Source: UBA7703 sp963667195 (GTDB lineage: Bacteria; Bacillota; Clostridia; Christensenellales; CAG-138). Taken from it: a DNA stretch of 64,000 nucleotides. A program made the position numbers and the translations under genes. Under the pieces are notes generated by a model. That model made no database searches. It was not told the origin of the DNA and saw only the letters and a list, made by a program, of their open reading frames with translations. Where the stretch lies: assembly GCA_963667195.1 (NCBI GenBank), contig OY762962.1, forward strand, positions 1,612,001 to 1,676,000, read 5' to 3'. Below are positions 42,221 through 50,900 of the stretch, piece after piece. How positions within the stretch are numbered: position 1 is the stretch's first letter; each line of letters opens with the position of its first letter.

Positions 42221-43554
42221 AGCGCATTTCGGCAAAACTCGCACTCGCGTTTTTCGGCATGGCGGCGCTTGCCGTCGCGCTCATCTGGCTCGTGCAGGCC
42301 GTGTTTCTGGGAGACAGCTATCTCAACCAGCGGGTCGATTCGATCAAAACGGCGGTGGATGGCGTCGTAATTGGCGCGGATACGGACTATGCCGCTCTCG
42401 AAAGCGCGCTCAACGTCAGCCTGCTCGCGGTCAACGATGCAGGTGACGCGGTGTATCAGTCGGACGCGCTGCCGATGCGCGGGCAGATCGTGCGCCGCAT
42501 TCCGGAGCTTGTACAGCTCGCGGGAGGCGATGTGGAGTATCTCCAAACGGGAACCGAGGAGGCGAGATACGCGCTGTTGAGCCGTCCGGTGAGCGGAGGA
42601 ACGCTACTCGTCGTGTTCTCGCTGGTCGATGTGCACGAGGCGTCCCGGGTGCTGCTGGAGCAGCTCTGGCTGATCACCGCGATCCTGACGGTGGCGGCGC
42701 TCGCGCTTTCGTTTGTGTTGTCGCGGTTGTTCTCGCGCCCGGTCGTCGCGGTGACCAATGCCGCAAAGACGATGGCAGCGGGCGACTACTCGATCAAAAC
42801 CCCGGTGACGACACGGGACGAGATCGGCGAACTCACGCGCGCGCTCAATGAGCTTGGCGACGAGCTTGGCAAGACCGAGCAGCTGCGGCGGGAACTGATT
42901 GCGAATGTGTCGCATGAGCTGCGAGCGCCGCTGACCATCATTCGCGGTTACGCGGAGATTGTGCGGGACGTGACCTGGCCAAACGAGGAGAAGCGAACCG
43001 AGCAGCTCAACGCCATCTGCGAGGAGTCCACACGCCTTGGCGCGCTGGTCAACGATATCCTCGACTATTCGCGGCTGCAATCCGGCGCGGAGGGAAAGAC
43101 GCTCGAGAATTTCGCCTGCGCGGACGCGCTAGGTGAGATTGCGGGCAGGTTTTCGCTCGCGGCGGAGCGGCGCGGGGTCGCGATGGAGGTCACCTGCGGG
43201 GATGGCGAAATTCGCTTTGACCGTGGGCAGTTTACGCAGGTGGTGAGCAATCTTCTGGACAACGCGGTTCGGCACGCAACGCCCGGCACACTCGTTTCCG
43301 TCTGCTGCGAGGATAAGGAGAACCGCCAGCGAATCCTGATTGAGAATGCGGGGCAACCGATTCCCGCGGAGGAACTGCCGAAGATTTGGGATCGCTACCA
43401 TCGTGCGCCGCGCTCCGGCGAAGCGGGCGGCCTCGGCACTGGTCTCGGACTTGCGATCGTGAAGAGTATTCTGGAGCAGCACGGGGTGGCTTACGGCGCG
43501 GAAAGTGATGAGGTCAGGACTGTGTTTTGGTTTGAGACGGTTGGGATCACTTGA
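42217..43554 (+). CDS. sensor histidine kinase (HAMP type)
   Basis: A 445-residue kinase with two membrane helices (about 10-28 and 145-170) around an ~115-residue extracellular sensor. It has HAMP (RLFSRPVVAVTNAAKTMAAGDYS), the phospho-His box NVSHELRAPLTIIRGYAE, and an ATPase domain with NLLDNAVRHATPG, then GGLGTGLGLAIVKSILEQHG. The start was set at the ATG overlapping the regulator stop. The pair is transcribed together; the stimulus is unknown. Confidence 0.9.
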   Translation: MKRISAKLALAFFGMAALAVALIWLVQAVFLGDSYLNQRVDSIKTAVDGVVIGADTDYAALESALNVSLLAVNDAGDAVYQSDALPMRGQIVRRIPELVQLAGGDVEYLQTGTEEARYALLSRPVSGGTLLVVFSLVDVHEASRVLLEQLWLITAILTVAALALSFVLSRLFSRPVVAVTNAAKTMAAGDYSIKTPVTTRDEIGELTRALNELGDELGKTEQLRRELIANVSHELRAPLTIIRGYAEIVRDVTWPNEEKRTEQLNAICEESTRLGALVNDILDYSRLQSGAEGKTLENFACADALGEIAGRFSLAAERRGVAMEVTCGDGEIRFDRGQFTQVVSNLLDNAVRHATPGTLVSVCCEDKENRQRILIENAGQPIPAEELPKIWDRYHRAPRSGEAGGLGTGLGLAIVKSILEQHGVAYGAESDEVRTVFWFETVGIT

Positions 43555-43574
43555 TTGATGCAAAACGATAAACA

Positions 43575-43602
43575 AAGAGCTCCGGCGGTAGCCGGAGCTC
43601 TT
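43575..43602. terminator. bidirectional terminator
   Basis: A perfect 12-bp stem (43575-43586 with 43591-43602) with loop GGTA, followed by GTTTCG, between convergent genes. Confidence 0.8.
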
Positions 43603-43619
43603 GTTTCGTGCAGACAGGG

Positions 43620-44885
43620 TCAGTCAAAGAGCTGATGTTTAAAGTCGCTCAATCCCATGCCCATCTCCGCTGCCGCGTCGCTCAGCGAGGTGGAGGAGGG
43701 GATGTCCGCCACTAGTCCGAGGCGCGAATACAATTCATCGAGTGAAAGATTCAGCAGTCCCGCCGTCTGCTCCAGCGTATACGAACCGCGTAGGTCGCTC
43801 GGCGCATAGCCGTTGATGGCCTCGTAGTCCTCCGCTTCCGTTTCAGCTGCGGGAAGCGTTTCTTCTGCATGGGATTCTTCGCCTTCGCCACCGCCGCCTT
43901 CGCCGGATGTGGCCGTGCCCCACGGCAAGCCCACATATTTGTTGGGTAGCAGCTGCATGTCTCCCGTGAGCGTTGCAATGCCCATCGGCACGAAGAACAG
44001 CGCGAGCGCGAGAACGGTAGCCAGAATCGGATGAATCTTCGCCTTTTTTGAGAACCCGGTGTGGATTGCGCTCTGCACGGGGCAAGCAGCAATGCACTCG
44101 TTGCAGTTGATGCACTCTATGCTCGTGACGCGCCCGTTTTTCGCGTTCATCACGTCCACATTCATCGGGCAGGCACGGTTGCACTTGCCGCAGCGGATGC
44201 AGGCGTCCTCGTCCACACGAACGGCGTAGGGGCTAGCTTTGCCGACCGCGCCGTAGAGCGCGCCAGCGGGACACAGATACTTGCAGAAGAATCGATCATA
44301 GACCACGCTGCCCAACAGCGAGATGATCAGCACGATAAACCCGACGAGGTAGGACGTCGTGAGTGCGTTGAAGTCCGCGAGATGCCCCAGCGCGTTGAAG
44401 GGGTCATACGGGGTAATCCAGAGCTCTCCCGTGATCCACGCCATGGCCACGGTTACGCCGAGCACGACGAACTTGAGGTAACGCAAGATGCCGTCGAGCT
44501 TCTTTGGCACCGTCAAGCGCTTGTGAAAGAGCTTTTGCCCGATCTTTCCAAAGAACTCCTGCAAGGCGCCCAGCGCACAGATCTGCCCGCAGAACGAGCG
44601 GCGCATCGCGAGCGAGAGCAGCATCGTCGAGCCGAACAGCACGAATGTGCCGATCACGATCCGCTTGAGAAATGTGCCGACGGCGACGAGCGAAAGCATC
44701 GACTCCAGCCCGCCGTAAGGGCAGATTGCGTGGATGCTCGGGGCAACGTAGCCCAGCGTATGCAGCAGCGTTGCCGCGAGAACGAAGACGAGCAAGCTGC
44801 CGAGCGTCACCCAGCGGATGATGCGGGAGATGAGCGAGAGGCGCTTTTCATGCGCGGTGGTCGGGACGACGGGAGTGGCGGACAT
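43620..44885 (-). CDS. NapH-like membrane 4Fe-4S ferredoxin protein
   Basis: A 421-residue membrane protein with about five helices and four cysteine motifs. SFCGQICALGALQ and FCKYLCPAGALYG are membrane-edge motifs of the NapH/NosR type. CIRCGKCNRACP and CINCNECIAACP can hold two [4Fe-4S] clusters. After the last helix comes an acidic Gly/Glu linker and a ~65-residue C-terminal domain (GSYTLEQTAGLLNLSLDELYSRLGL) of a type often fused to such proteins. It probably moves electrons across or along the membrane. It is 34 bp after the ferritin-like lipoprotein gene, so the two may work together. Confidence 0.82.
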   Translation of the reverse strand: MSATPVVPTTAHEKRLSLISRIIRWVTLGSLLVFVLAATLLHTLGYVAPSIHAICPYGGLESMLSLVAVGTFLKRIVIGTFVLFGSTMLLSLAMRRSFCGQICALGALQEFFGKIGQKLFHKRLTVPKKLDGILRYLKFVVLGVTVAMAWITGELWITPYDPFNALGHLADFNALTTSYLVGFIVLIISLLGSVVYDRFFCKYLCPAGALYGAVGKASPYAVRVDEDACIRCGKCNRACPMNVDVMNAKNGRVTSIECINCNECIAACPVQSAIHTGFSKKAKIHPILATVLALALFFVPMGIATLTGDMQLLPNKYVGLPWGTATSGEGGGGEGEESHAEETLPAAETEAEDYEAINGYAPSDLRGSYTLEQTAGLLNLSLDELYSRLGLVADIPSSTSLSDAAAEMGMGLSDFKHQLFD

Positions 44886-44919
44886 ATGCGTTACCTCCTG
44901 TTAGTTGGTGTCAATATCG

Positions 44920-45687
44920 TTACAGCTGATTCTGAAATGCGCGCAGATGGTTTTCCGAGGCGTGCATCAGGCTCTCAAACACGATGCGGACGTTGTCCGG
45001 CAGGGTTTGATCGAGGAAGGTTTCGTACATCGCGATGTTGTTGACCTCCGCGGTCACGCCCGCCTGAAACGCATCCGTCAGCGCTTTTACGGAGACGGCA
45101 CGATCCGCATCCTCGTCCGACGGGGCAGCGATGCCGTAGGCCGCGAACAGCGGTAGCAGCGCGTCAATGTGGGTTGCCTCCGCGCGGATGATGTTGGTAA
45201 ACGGGCGAACGTTGCCGAAATCGCTCAGGATTTGATCGTATTCGGCATAGGCGAGGTACTCGTCCTGAATCGCATAGGTGAGCATGTCCGCGAGTGTCAG
45301 GCTTGTGTCATCCAGCGCACCTGCGGAGCCGTAACCCACGAGGGAGAGCGCTTTGTCCGCGTCGGTGAGCGTGTAGTTCGGGTCGGCGGTCGTGGTGCCG
45401 TCGTAGATCGGGTCGCAGCTGTCGGTGTAGCCAAGGCCGCTTCCGTTGCCGTAGCTGCCATATGCGCCGCGCCCGCCGTTGCCGATGTCCGCGACAGAAT
45501 CATGATCCGCGTATCCGCCTCTGCCGCCGCCGTAGCTGTAAACGTCGTCGCTCTCGCGGACGGCATAGCCATAGCCTGCGGTTTCTTCCGCGGTGGTTGC
45601 GGCGGGAGCGGGGAGAACGGCGCAACCGGTAAGGATGAGGGAGAATGTCAGGATCGCAACAATGGCGATCGTCAGTTTCTGTTTCAT
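44920..45687 (-). CDS. lipoprotein with ferritin-like DUF2202 domain
   Basis: A 255-residue lipoprotein. Lipobox LILTGC places the acyl Cys at about residue 22. A Gly/Tyr/Asp-rich stretch (about 38-95) leads to a four-helix domain with Glu in DEYLAYAEYDQIL, EATHIDALL, NNIAMYETFL and ASENHLRAFQ. These Glu/His residues resemble the metal site of DUF2202/rubrerythrin-like ferritin folds. The start follows GGAGGCACC. Located first in the pair with the NapH-like protein; a surface redox or metal role is inferred. Confidence 0.8.
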   Translation of the reverse strand: MKQKLTIAIVAILTFSLILTGCAVLPAPAATTAEETAGYGYAVRESDDVYSYGGGRGGYADHDSVADIGNGGRGAYGSYGNGSGLGYTDSCDPIYDGTTTADPNYTLTDADKALSLVGYGSAGALDDTSLTLADMLTYAIQDEYLAYAEYDQILSDFGNVRPFTNIIRAEATHIDALLPLFAAYGIAAPSDEDADRAVSVKALTDAFQAGVTAEVNNIAMYETFLDQTLPDNVRIVFESLMHASENHLRAFQNQL

Positions 45688-45801
45688 GTGGTGCCTCCTG
45701 TGTTGTTTGGTATGCTTTCATGATAAAGCGCAGTTGTGATGAAATCGTGATGGGTTCTTGAGAGTTTATCTAAGGTTTCAAGCTCGGTTTTCACAAACAA
45801 A

Positions 45802-45824
45802 AAAAGCGCGGGTTACGCGCTTTT
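45802..45824. terminator. bidirectional hairpin terminator
   Basis: A 9-bp stem (45802-45810 with 45816-45824) with an A-rich left and T-rich right side. On the minus strand a run of T follows, suiting the end of the 45850-46302 gene. Confidence 0.8.
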
Positions 45825-45849
45825 GCAGAATCGGGATGGATGAAATTTA

Positions 45850-46302
45850 TTATGCGGAGGCGGAGTCTGACGTATGGCTTTCCCGCAGGACGCGGGCATA
45901 GCTGATGATAAAGAGTACCCCCGCGGTGAGCAGGGAGGCGCCAAGTCCGGTATAGAAAAACGCGATGAACGTATTCGGTACGACGCCGGATACCCGAAGG
46001 CCTATACCAAGCGTCATCATGAACGCCATGATCAGGTAGCTTTTCGTATCGAAGAAGCGGAAGAAGTTCTGCCGCTCTTCCTCGTATCGCCGAATCCTGT
46101 CGGTGTGCTTTTTGACCATCTTCCCAAATACAAGTATCTGAAACGCCGCATAAACGGCGATGGACAAAAGCCCACGCCACCAGGTGAAGTTCCCCTGATA
46201 GGCAACCAGCCCGATGCGGACGATATTGAATCCCGCGATTGCCCAAACGATTCCGGCAATCAGTATCAGCGTATTTTTGTGTACATGCAACGGCTTCTTC
46301 AC
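45850..46302 (-). CDS. small four-helix membrane protein of unknown function
   Basis: A 150-residue protein, not recognised beyond general appearance. Four membrane helices are predicted by eye (about 12-30, 40-58, 90-108, 115-137) with a charged loop KKHTDRIRRYEEERQNFFRFFD between helices 2 and 3. The ribosome site GGAGGGATAACG precedes the start, and a good promoter and terminator flank it, so it is expressed alone. Confidence 0.7.
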   Translation of the reverse strand: MKKPLHVHKNTLILIAGIVWAIAGFNIVRIGLVAYQGNFTWWRGLLSIAVYAAFQILVFGKMVKKHTDRIRRYEEERQNFFRFFDTKSYLIMAFMMTLGIGLRVSGVVPNTFIAFFYTGLGASLLTAGVLFIISYARVLRESHTSDSASA

Positions 46303-46328
46303 GTTATCCCTCCGTGGTTGATGGTTCT

Positions 46329-46356
46329 ATCATAAGGATCGGAGGGAATCTGTCAA
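46329..46356 (-). promoter_or_regulatory. promoter of the four-helix membrane protein gene
   Basis: Minus-strand TTGACA (46351-46356), 16-bp spacer and TATGAT (46329-46334), 27 bp before the start codon. Confidence 0.75.
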
Positions 46357-46371
46357 GTGACAACGACACCA

Positions 46372-47190
46372 TTACGCATCAAGAAACGGCAGCATCCATT
46401 GATACGGGGTTGTGATCATGTGCCCGACATCCGGCAGCATGTGGATTTCCGCATGGGGAACGTGGCGTTCCAGCGCGGCTTTGCCCTTCTCGGAATCCAG
46501 CAGCTCGTCCGCTTCGCCCGCAACATAGAGCACAGGCATCGTCAGCCGCTCGAGAAGCGCGCCGGAAAACACAGGCAGAGGGACACAGATGGGGTTATAG
46601 CTCTCCAGAATGAGGTTGATGAAGTCGAGGATCTGCTTTGGAAGGGCAGCGTTCTCCTCCATGGTCAGCGCTTCGTCCGCTTCCTCCGCGGCCTGCGCCC
46701 GCTCAAGATAATCCGGGCGAATCTCAGCAAGCCCTCCGCTTGCAAAGAGCATGAGCTTCTCCACACGCGCGGGGTACGCCGTCGCAAACTTCAGCGCCAT
46801 CCAGCCGCCGAGGGAGTTGCCCGCGATGCTCGCCCGCGCGAGCCCCAGCGCGTCGAGCACGGCGGCGAGCCAGTCCGCGTAGTCTGCGCTGTCGAGACGC
46901 AGGCGAACTTCGCTGCTGTTGCCCGCTTCACCGGGGATATCCGCGGCAAACACGTGATAGTTCGGCGAAAGCGCCATGATGTCGCCAAACCAGAACGCGC
47001 TGTTGCTGCAGCTGCCGTGGAGCAGCACGACCGCGGGTTTGTCCGGTTCACCCGCCTCCAATAGGAAGGTTTCGCCATAGGGTGTGGCTATCGTGCGCTG
47101 TTTAAAGGGCATCGCGCCGAGAAAGCCGTTGTAGACGGCTCGGAAGTGATCTCTCTTTTCCGGGGATTTATAAACGCTGCTCGTCGTCAT
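46372..47190 (-). CDS. alpha/beta hydrolase
   Basis: A 272-residue serine hydrolase. The oxyanion region is VVLLHGSCSNSAFWFG, the nucleophile elbow GNSLGG (Ser about 125), the probable acid Asp in GEADELLD and the catalytic His in PDVGHMI (about 257). The architecture fits the alpha/beta hydrolase superfamily; the substrate is unknown. It is 15 bp downstream of an HTH gene and probably co-transcribed with it. Confidence 0.85.
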   Translation of the reverse strand: MTTSSVYKSPEKRDHFRAVYNGFLGAMPFKQRTIATPYGETFLLEAGEPDKPAVVLLHGSCSNSAFWFGDIMALSPNYHVFAADIPGEAGNSSEVRLRLDSADYADWLAAVLDALGLARASIAGNSLGGWMALKFATAYPARVEKLMLFASGGLAEIRPDYLERAQAAEEADEALTMEENAALPKQILDFINLILESYNPICVPLPVFSGALLERLTMPVLYVAGEADELLDSEKGKAALERHVPHAEIHMLPDVGHMITTPYQWMLPFLDA

Positions 47191-47205
47191 ATCTTTATCC
47201 TTTCG

Positions 47206-47643
47206 TCAGTCAAGCGGGATTTCTTCTGATTCTTCCGTCAGCATCGCGATGGCGTCCAGCATGGCGGCGGTTACGCGCGCGCTGCCGTAGAGCGTCACGC
47301 GAAGCTTTTGCTCTTCTGGGATATATTGCGTCTGCATGCTGCATTGCCCGTAGCCCGCGGGTTTGCTGTTGAGTCCTGCCGTGAGGGTGTTCACGATGCG
47401 GATGGCTGCGGCCTTGTCCGCGGCGTAGACATCCGCAACGCAGGAGACGACCGCCGTCGGCGTTTCGCCGCGTCCCACGGTCTCGCCTTCGGTGAATACG
47501 CTCAGGTCGTGTCCGCTGACGCGCCAGCCTTTTCCAACCTTTACCGCGCGGAGCTTTCCTTCGCGGATATAGCGCTGGACGGTCTTGGGGTGCATTTGCA
47601 GCATCTGCGCAATCTGTTCTACGGTATAATACGTTTCCTGCAT
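47206..47643 (-). CDS. excisionase-type HTH DNA-binding protein
   Basis: A 145-residue protein. The N-terminal MerR/excisionase-like domain YTVEQIAQMLQMHPKTVQRY ends with REGKLRAVKVGKGWRVSG (wing). The C-terminal ~85 residues (from about 62) form an unrecognised domain with VSCVADVYAADKAAAIRI and may bind a ligand or mediate dimers. Start at ATG 47641-47643 behind GGAG; the GTG three codons earlier is less well placed. A palindrome over its -35 box suggests self-control, and the hydrolase gene is the likely target. Confidence 0.8.
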   Translation of the reverse strand: MQETYYTVEQIAQMLQMHPKTVQRYIREGKLRAVKVGKGWRVSGHDLSVFTEGETVGRGETPTAVVSCVADVYAADKAAAIRIVNTLTAGLNSKPAGYGQCSMQTQYIPEEQKLRVTLYGSARVTAAMLDAIAMLTEESEEIPLD

Positions 47644-47700
47644 GGCGTTCACTCCGTTTCATCTTCCGCGAAAATGTCTCGCAAAGTTCCTTATACAGGA

Positions 47701-47733
47701 ATAATAGGGAATAATAAGTAACTTGTCAAGTTA
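47701..47733 (-). promoter_or_regulatory. promoter with palindromic operator for the HTH/hydrolase operon
   Basis: Minus-strand TTGACA (47724-47729), 17-bp spacer and TATTAT (47701-47706). A 15-bp palindrome, TAACTTG-T-CAAGTTA (47719-47733), covers the -35 box, a likely operator. Confidence 0.72.
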
Positions 47734-47744
47734 TTTTAAGGAAC

Positions 47745-47770
47745 AAAAAAGCTCCCGCGCAAGCGGGAGC
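47745..47770 (-). terminator. terminator after DegV gene 1
   Basis: An 8-bp GC stem (47763-47770 with 47751-47758) with a 4-nt loop, then six T on the minus strand. Confidence 0.9.
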
Positions 47771-47786
47771 GGGAAAACATCGAAAC

Positions 47787-48677
47787 TTATGCTTTCTTGC
47801 GGGAATCGCCCCAGAAGAAGAGCGCGACCGTGCCCGGGCCGGTATGGGAACCCACCACGGTGCCGACGCTGTTGATGAGCACCTTGCCGTTGAGCTTCGG
47901 GAATGTTTGCTCGACCAGCGCCGCAACGGTCTTTGCGTCCTCGAGGCAGGCGGAGTTGGAGATGAAGCACTTTTTGTCGTAGTCCAGCCCGTTTTCCGCG
48001 TGCAGCTCCATCTGCTTGACGATTTCGCGCATCACGCGCTTTTTGCCGTTAATCTTAAAGCGCGGGGTCAGGTGGCCGCCGTCGTCCATGTTCATCAGCG
48101 GGTTGATGCCGAGGATGGAGCCCACGACAAACGCGGTCTGAGAAATGCGCCCGCCGCGCTTATAGTGCGTCAGGTCGGTGGAGAAAAACCAGTGGTGCAT
48201 ATTGAGCTTGTGCGCCTCGATCCACTCCGCGGCGTCCGTCAGCGAAACGCCGCTATCGCGCATGTCCGCAAGCGCATCCACCATCAGGCCGTAGCCGGAG
48301 GAAGCGCCGAGGGAATCGACCACGATCAGCTTCCGCTCAGGATAGCGCTCCTTGAGCTCGTCCCGCGCGAGAATTGCGCTGGCATAGGTGCCGGAAAGGC
48401 CGGAGGAGAAGGAGAGATGCAAAATATCCTTGCCCTCTTTGAGGAACGGTTCAAAGAACGCGATAAACTGCTCGGTATTGACCAGCGAGGTGGTCGGCAT
48501 GGAGCCCGCCGCAATCCGCGCATAAAACTCGTCAAACGGCATGCTCTGGCCTAAATCATCCATATACTCCACACCGTCCATCGTGAAGTGGAAGCAGACG
48601 TAGGGGATGTTTCTCTTCTCAAAATAGTCCTTCGAGAGATCGGCGGTGGAGCAGCAGGTCAGAACATAGGGTTGCAT
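47787..48677 (-). CDS. DegV-family (fatty-acid-binding) protein, copy 1
   Basis: A 296-residue DegV protein. It starts VLTCCSTADLSKDYFEKRNI; the fatty-acid-binding regions are MPTTSLVNTEQF and LHLSFSSGLSGTYASA, and the second domain contains GGRISQTAFVVGSILGINPLM. DegV/FakB proteins bind fatty acids and present them to a kinase. No fatty acid kinase gene is present in the window. The next gene upstream is a second DegV. Confidence 0.88.
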   Translation of the reverse strand: MQPYVLTCCSTADLSKDYFEKRNIPYVCFHFTMDGVEYMDDLGQSMPFDEFYARIAAGSMPTTSLVNTEQFIAFFEPFLKEGKDILHLSFSSGLSGTYASAILARDELKERYPERKLIVVDSLGASSGYGLMVDALADMRDSGVSLTDAAEWIEAHKLNMHHWFFSTDLTHYKRGGRISQTAFVVGSILGINPLMNMDDGGHLTPRFKINGKKRVMREIVKQMELHAENGLDYDKKCFISNSACLEDAKTVAALVEQTFPKLNGKVLINSVGTVVGSHTGPGTVALFFWGDSRKKA

Positions 48678-48716
48678 GTTGTACCTCCGGTATAATTTTA
48701 TTCAGAGAGAGGAAGA

Positions 48717-48738
48717 ATGCGGGTTGTCAAACCCGCAT
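48717..48738 (-). terminator. hairpin after DegV gene 2
   Basis: A perfect 9-bp stem (48730-48738 with 48717-48725), loop TGAC, followed on the minus strand by CTTCCTCTCTC. A weak terminator between the two degV genes. Confidence 0.6.
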
Positions 48739-48764
48739 CCGAATTGGTCGATGATGGTAATCCG

Positions 48765-49613
48765 TCAGAACGACAGGATCACGCCTTTATCGTTGGCGTA
48801 GAGCGAGCTCAGCCCGCGGGTCGGCAGCACGAGGATTTCGGAGAAGTGGTAGCGCCGCTCGATCTCCGCCTTGAGCTCCTCTGCAAGCGAAGGATTGTTG
48901 CAGTGGGTAATCACGAGACTTTGTCCCGTCGTGTCGCGGCCAACGTTCTCGATGGTGTCGGCAAGCCTTCTGACCACCTGTTTCCAGCCCTGCACATGCG
49001 AAACCAGAGAGATGTTCCCCTCGTGGTCCGCGCCCATGATGGGGCGGATGTGCAGTGTGGAGATCAGCGTTGCGGTAATGCGATTGAGCCTGCCGTTTTT
49101 GTAGAGGTTATCGATGTTGTCCAGCACGAAAAACGTGCTCATTTCCTTGATGAAGTTTTCAATCTTCTGGATGATTTCGGACTTTTCCAAGCCTTCATGA
49201 ATCAGCTTGCGGATTTTGAGGATCAACAGCACCTCACCCGCCGCCGCGCTGCGCGAATCGAACACGTGCACCTTTGCGCCCGCTTCCTCCGCGATCTCCT
49301 TGCCGGACATTGCGCTGGCATAGGAGCCGGAAAGGCTGCTTGAAAGCGTCACTGCAAACGCGTCGTCGGTGCCGAACGCCTCGGCATAAAGTCCCGGCGA
49401 GGGTGCCGCAGAGCCGATGCGGGCCTTGCAGGCTTTCATGCGCGCCATGAAGTCCGGCAGATCCAGATTGTCGTCATCTATATAGGAATCTTCGCCGAGT
49501 GTCAGCGTCAGCGGAACGCTTTTCACGCCCCACTCATCCCTGAGCGCTTTCGTCAGGTCGCAGGAACTGTCGGCAACAAGTGTGTATGGCATATTGGTTT
49601 TCCAGCTTTCCAT
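48765..49613 (-). CDS. DegV-family (fatty-acid-binding) protein, copy 2
   Basis: A second DegV, 282 residues from the ATG at 49611-49613, or 275 from 49590-49592, which begins MPYTLVADSSCDLTKA. Key segments are IGSAAPSPGLYAEAF, VTLSSSLSGSYASAMSG and YKNGRLNRITATLISTLHIRPIM. It is only distantly similar to the neighbouring DegV, so the pair probably handles different fatty acids rather than being a recent duplication. Start choice is uncertain, since both candidate sites are weak. Confidence 0.87.
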   Translation of the reverse strand: MESWKTNMPYTLVADSSCDLTKALRDEWGVKSVPLTLTLGEDSYIDDDNLDLPDFMARMKACKARIGSAAPSPGLYAEAFGTDDAFAVTLSSSLSGSYASAMSGKEIAEEAGAKVHVFDSRSAAAGEVLLILKIRKLIHEGLEKSEIIQKIENFIKEMSTFFVLDNIDNLYKNGRLNRITATLISTLHIRPIMGADHEGNISLVSHVQGWKQVVRRLADTIENVGRDTTGQSLVITHCNNPSLAEELKAEIERRYHFSEILVLPTRGLSSLYANDKGVILSF

Positions 49614-49782
49614 TCGCTCCACGCGAATACAGTAGAAAAATAGTATCAGTTTTAGTTCAAACAATGTTCAATAGAACTTCAACAAATCCTCAACTCAAGC
49701 TCACGATAATGTTGTGTTATCCGGCATACGCGTGATTTTTCCCAACGTTACGCGCGCCGTGTGTTGTTCTATTTTGGCAAAC

Positions 49783-49807
49783 AAAAACCGAGCGCGTCTG
49801 CACCCGG
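49783..49807 (-). terminator. terminator after the histidine kinase (49842-50900)
   Basis: An 8-bp stem (49800-49807 with 49788-49795, two G-T pairs), 4-nt loop, then TTTTTGTTT on the minus strand. Confidence 0.8.
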
Positions 49808-49841
49808 CTGTGGTTGAACGTTGCTGTTTCGTTTTTCTGTC

Positions 49842-50900
49842 TTACGCGGGCATCTCCTGCTCGTTCTTGAGCGAGACCGTAATCTCCGTTCCCTTGCCTT
49901 CGCGGCTTTGCAGATCGACGCTGCCGCCGCTGAGGGAGACGATGCGCTGCACCAGCGCAAGTCCAAGTCCGCTGCCTTGGCCGGAATGCGAGCGCTCGCC
50001 TTGATAGAATTTATCGAACGCGTGCTTTCGCACTTCCTCGGACATACCCACGCCGGTGTCGCGAATGCGCACGACGATCCTGCCGTCGAACACCCCGCAG
50101 GAGATGGAGAGCGTGCCGCCCGGACGAGAAAACTTGATCGCGTTGTCGATGAGATTGCTCCAAACCTGCGCGAGCAGCGACTTGCTGCCGTAGATCTGTG
50201 TCGCTTCCAGCGCGAGGTCGATGTTGAGCTCCTTCTCCTCCCAGAGCGGCTCGTAACTCAGCAGCACGCGGCGGATCTGCTCGTCCAGCATGAAAGACTC
50301 CTGCTGGAGCACGATCTCCTGATTCTCCAACTTGGAGAGCGAGAGAATGCTCTGCGTGAGCTTGGAGAGCCTGCTGGTGTTTTCCAGAATGCGGGAGACG
50401 TAAGTCGCCTGCTCCTCTTTGCTCAACCGCTCGTCCTGTAGAAGCGTTGCATATCCTTCGATTGCGGAAAGCGGGGTTTTAAATTCGTGGGAAACGTTGC
50501 TGATGAAGTCGTTTCGAAGGGTCTCGGTGTTCGAGAGCTCCTTGACCATGATGTTGAAGCTCTTTGCGATCTCCTCGATCTCCTTTGCGATGCTCTTTTC
50601 CTCCAGACGCACGGAGAAATCTCCGCGGGAGACCTTCCTTGCCGCATCGTTGATCTTCAAGATCGGGGAAAGCATCTTGGTGCTGGTGTAGGCCGCGATG
50701 GCGACGCCGATGATGGTTGTGAAGATGCCCATGTATGTGCTGGAGGTGACAATCGCCGTGATGGTGCCGATCTTGAGCTTGAGCAACAGAAAGATGACGC
50801 CAAACGTCAGCACCGTGGACACCGAAATGATGCCCGCGATGATGACGGCGAAAATCTGCGCCGCGCGCGGGCGGGCCTTGATCTGTGGCAGTTTAGCCAT
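49842..50900 (-). CDS. sensor histidine kinase
   Basis: A 352-residue kinase. Two membrane helices (about 14-38 and 50-70) have almost no extracellular loop, then HAMP (MLSPILKINDAARKVSRGDFSVRL), phospho-His box NVSHEFKTPLSAIEGYA, ATPase motifs NLIDNAIKFSRPGG and GQGSGLGLALVQRIV. The lack of an external sensor suggests an intramembrane-sensing kinase, as in antimicrobial-peptide or envelope stress systems. It overlaps its response regulator by 8 bp. Confidence 0.9.
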   Translation of the reverse strand: MAKLPQIKARPRAAQIFAVIIAGIISVSTVLTFGVIFLLLKLKIGTITAIVTSSTYMGIFTTIIGVAIAAYTSTKMLSPILKINDAARKVSRGDFSVRLEEKSIAKEIEEIAKSFNIMVKELSNTETLRNDFISNVSHEFKTPLSAIEGYATLLQDERLSKEEQATYVSRILENTSRLSKLTQSILSLSKLENQEIVLQQESFMLDEQIRRVLLSYEPLWEEKELNIDLALEATQIYGSKSLLAQVWSNLIDNAIKFSRPGGTLSISCGVFDGRIVVRIRDTGVGMSEEVRKHAFDKFYQGERSHSGQGSGLGLALVQRIVSLSGGSVDLQSREGKGTEITVSLKNEQEMPA

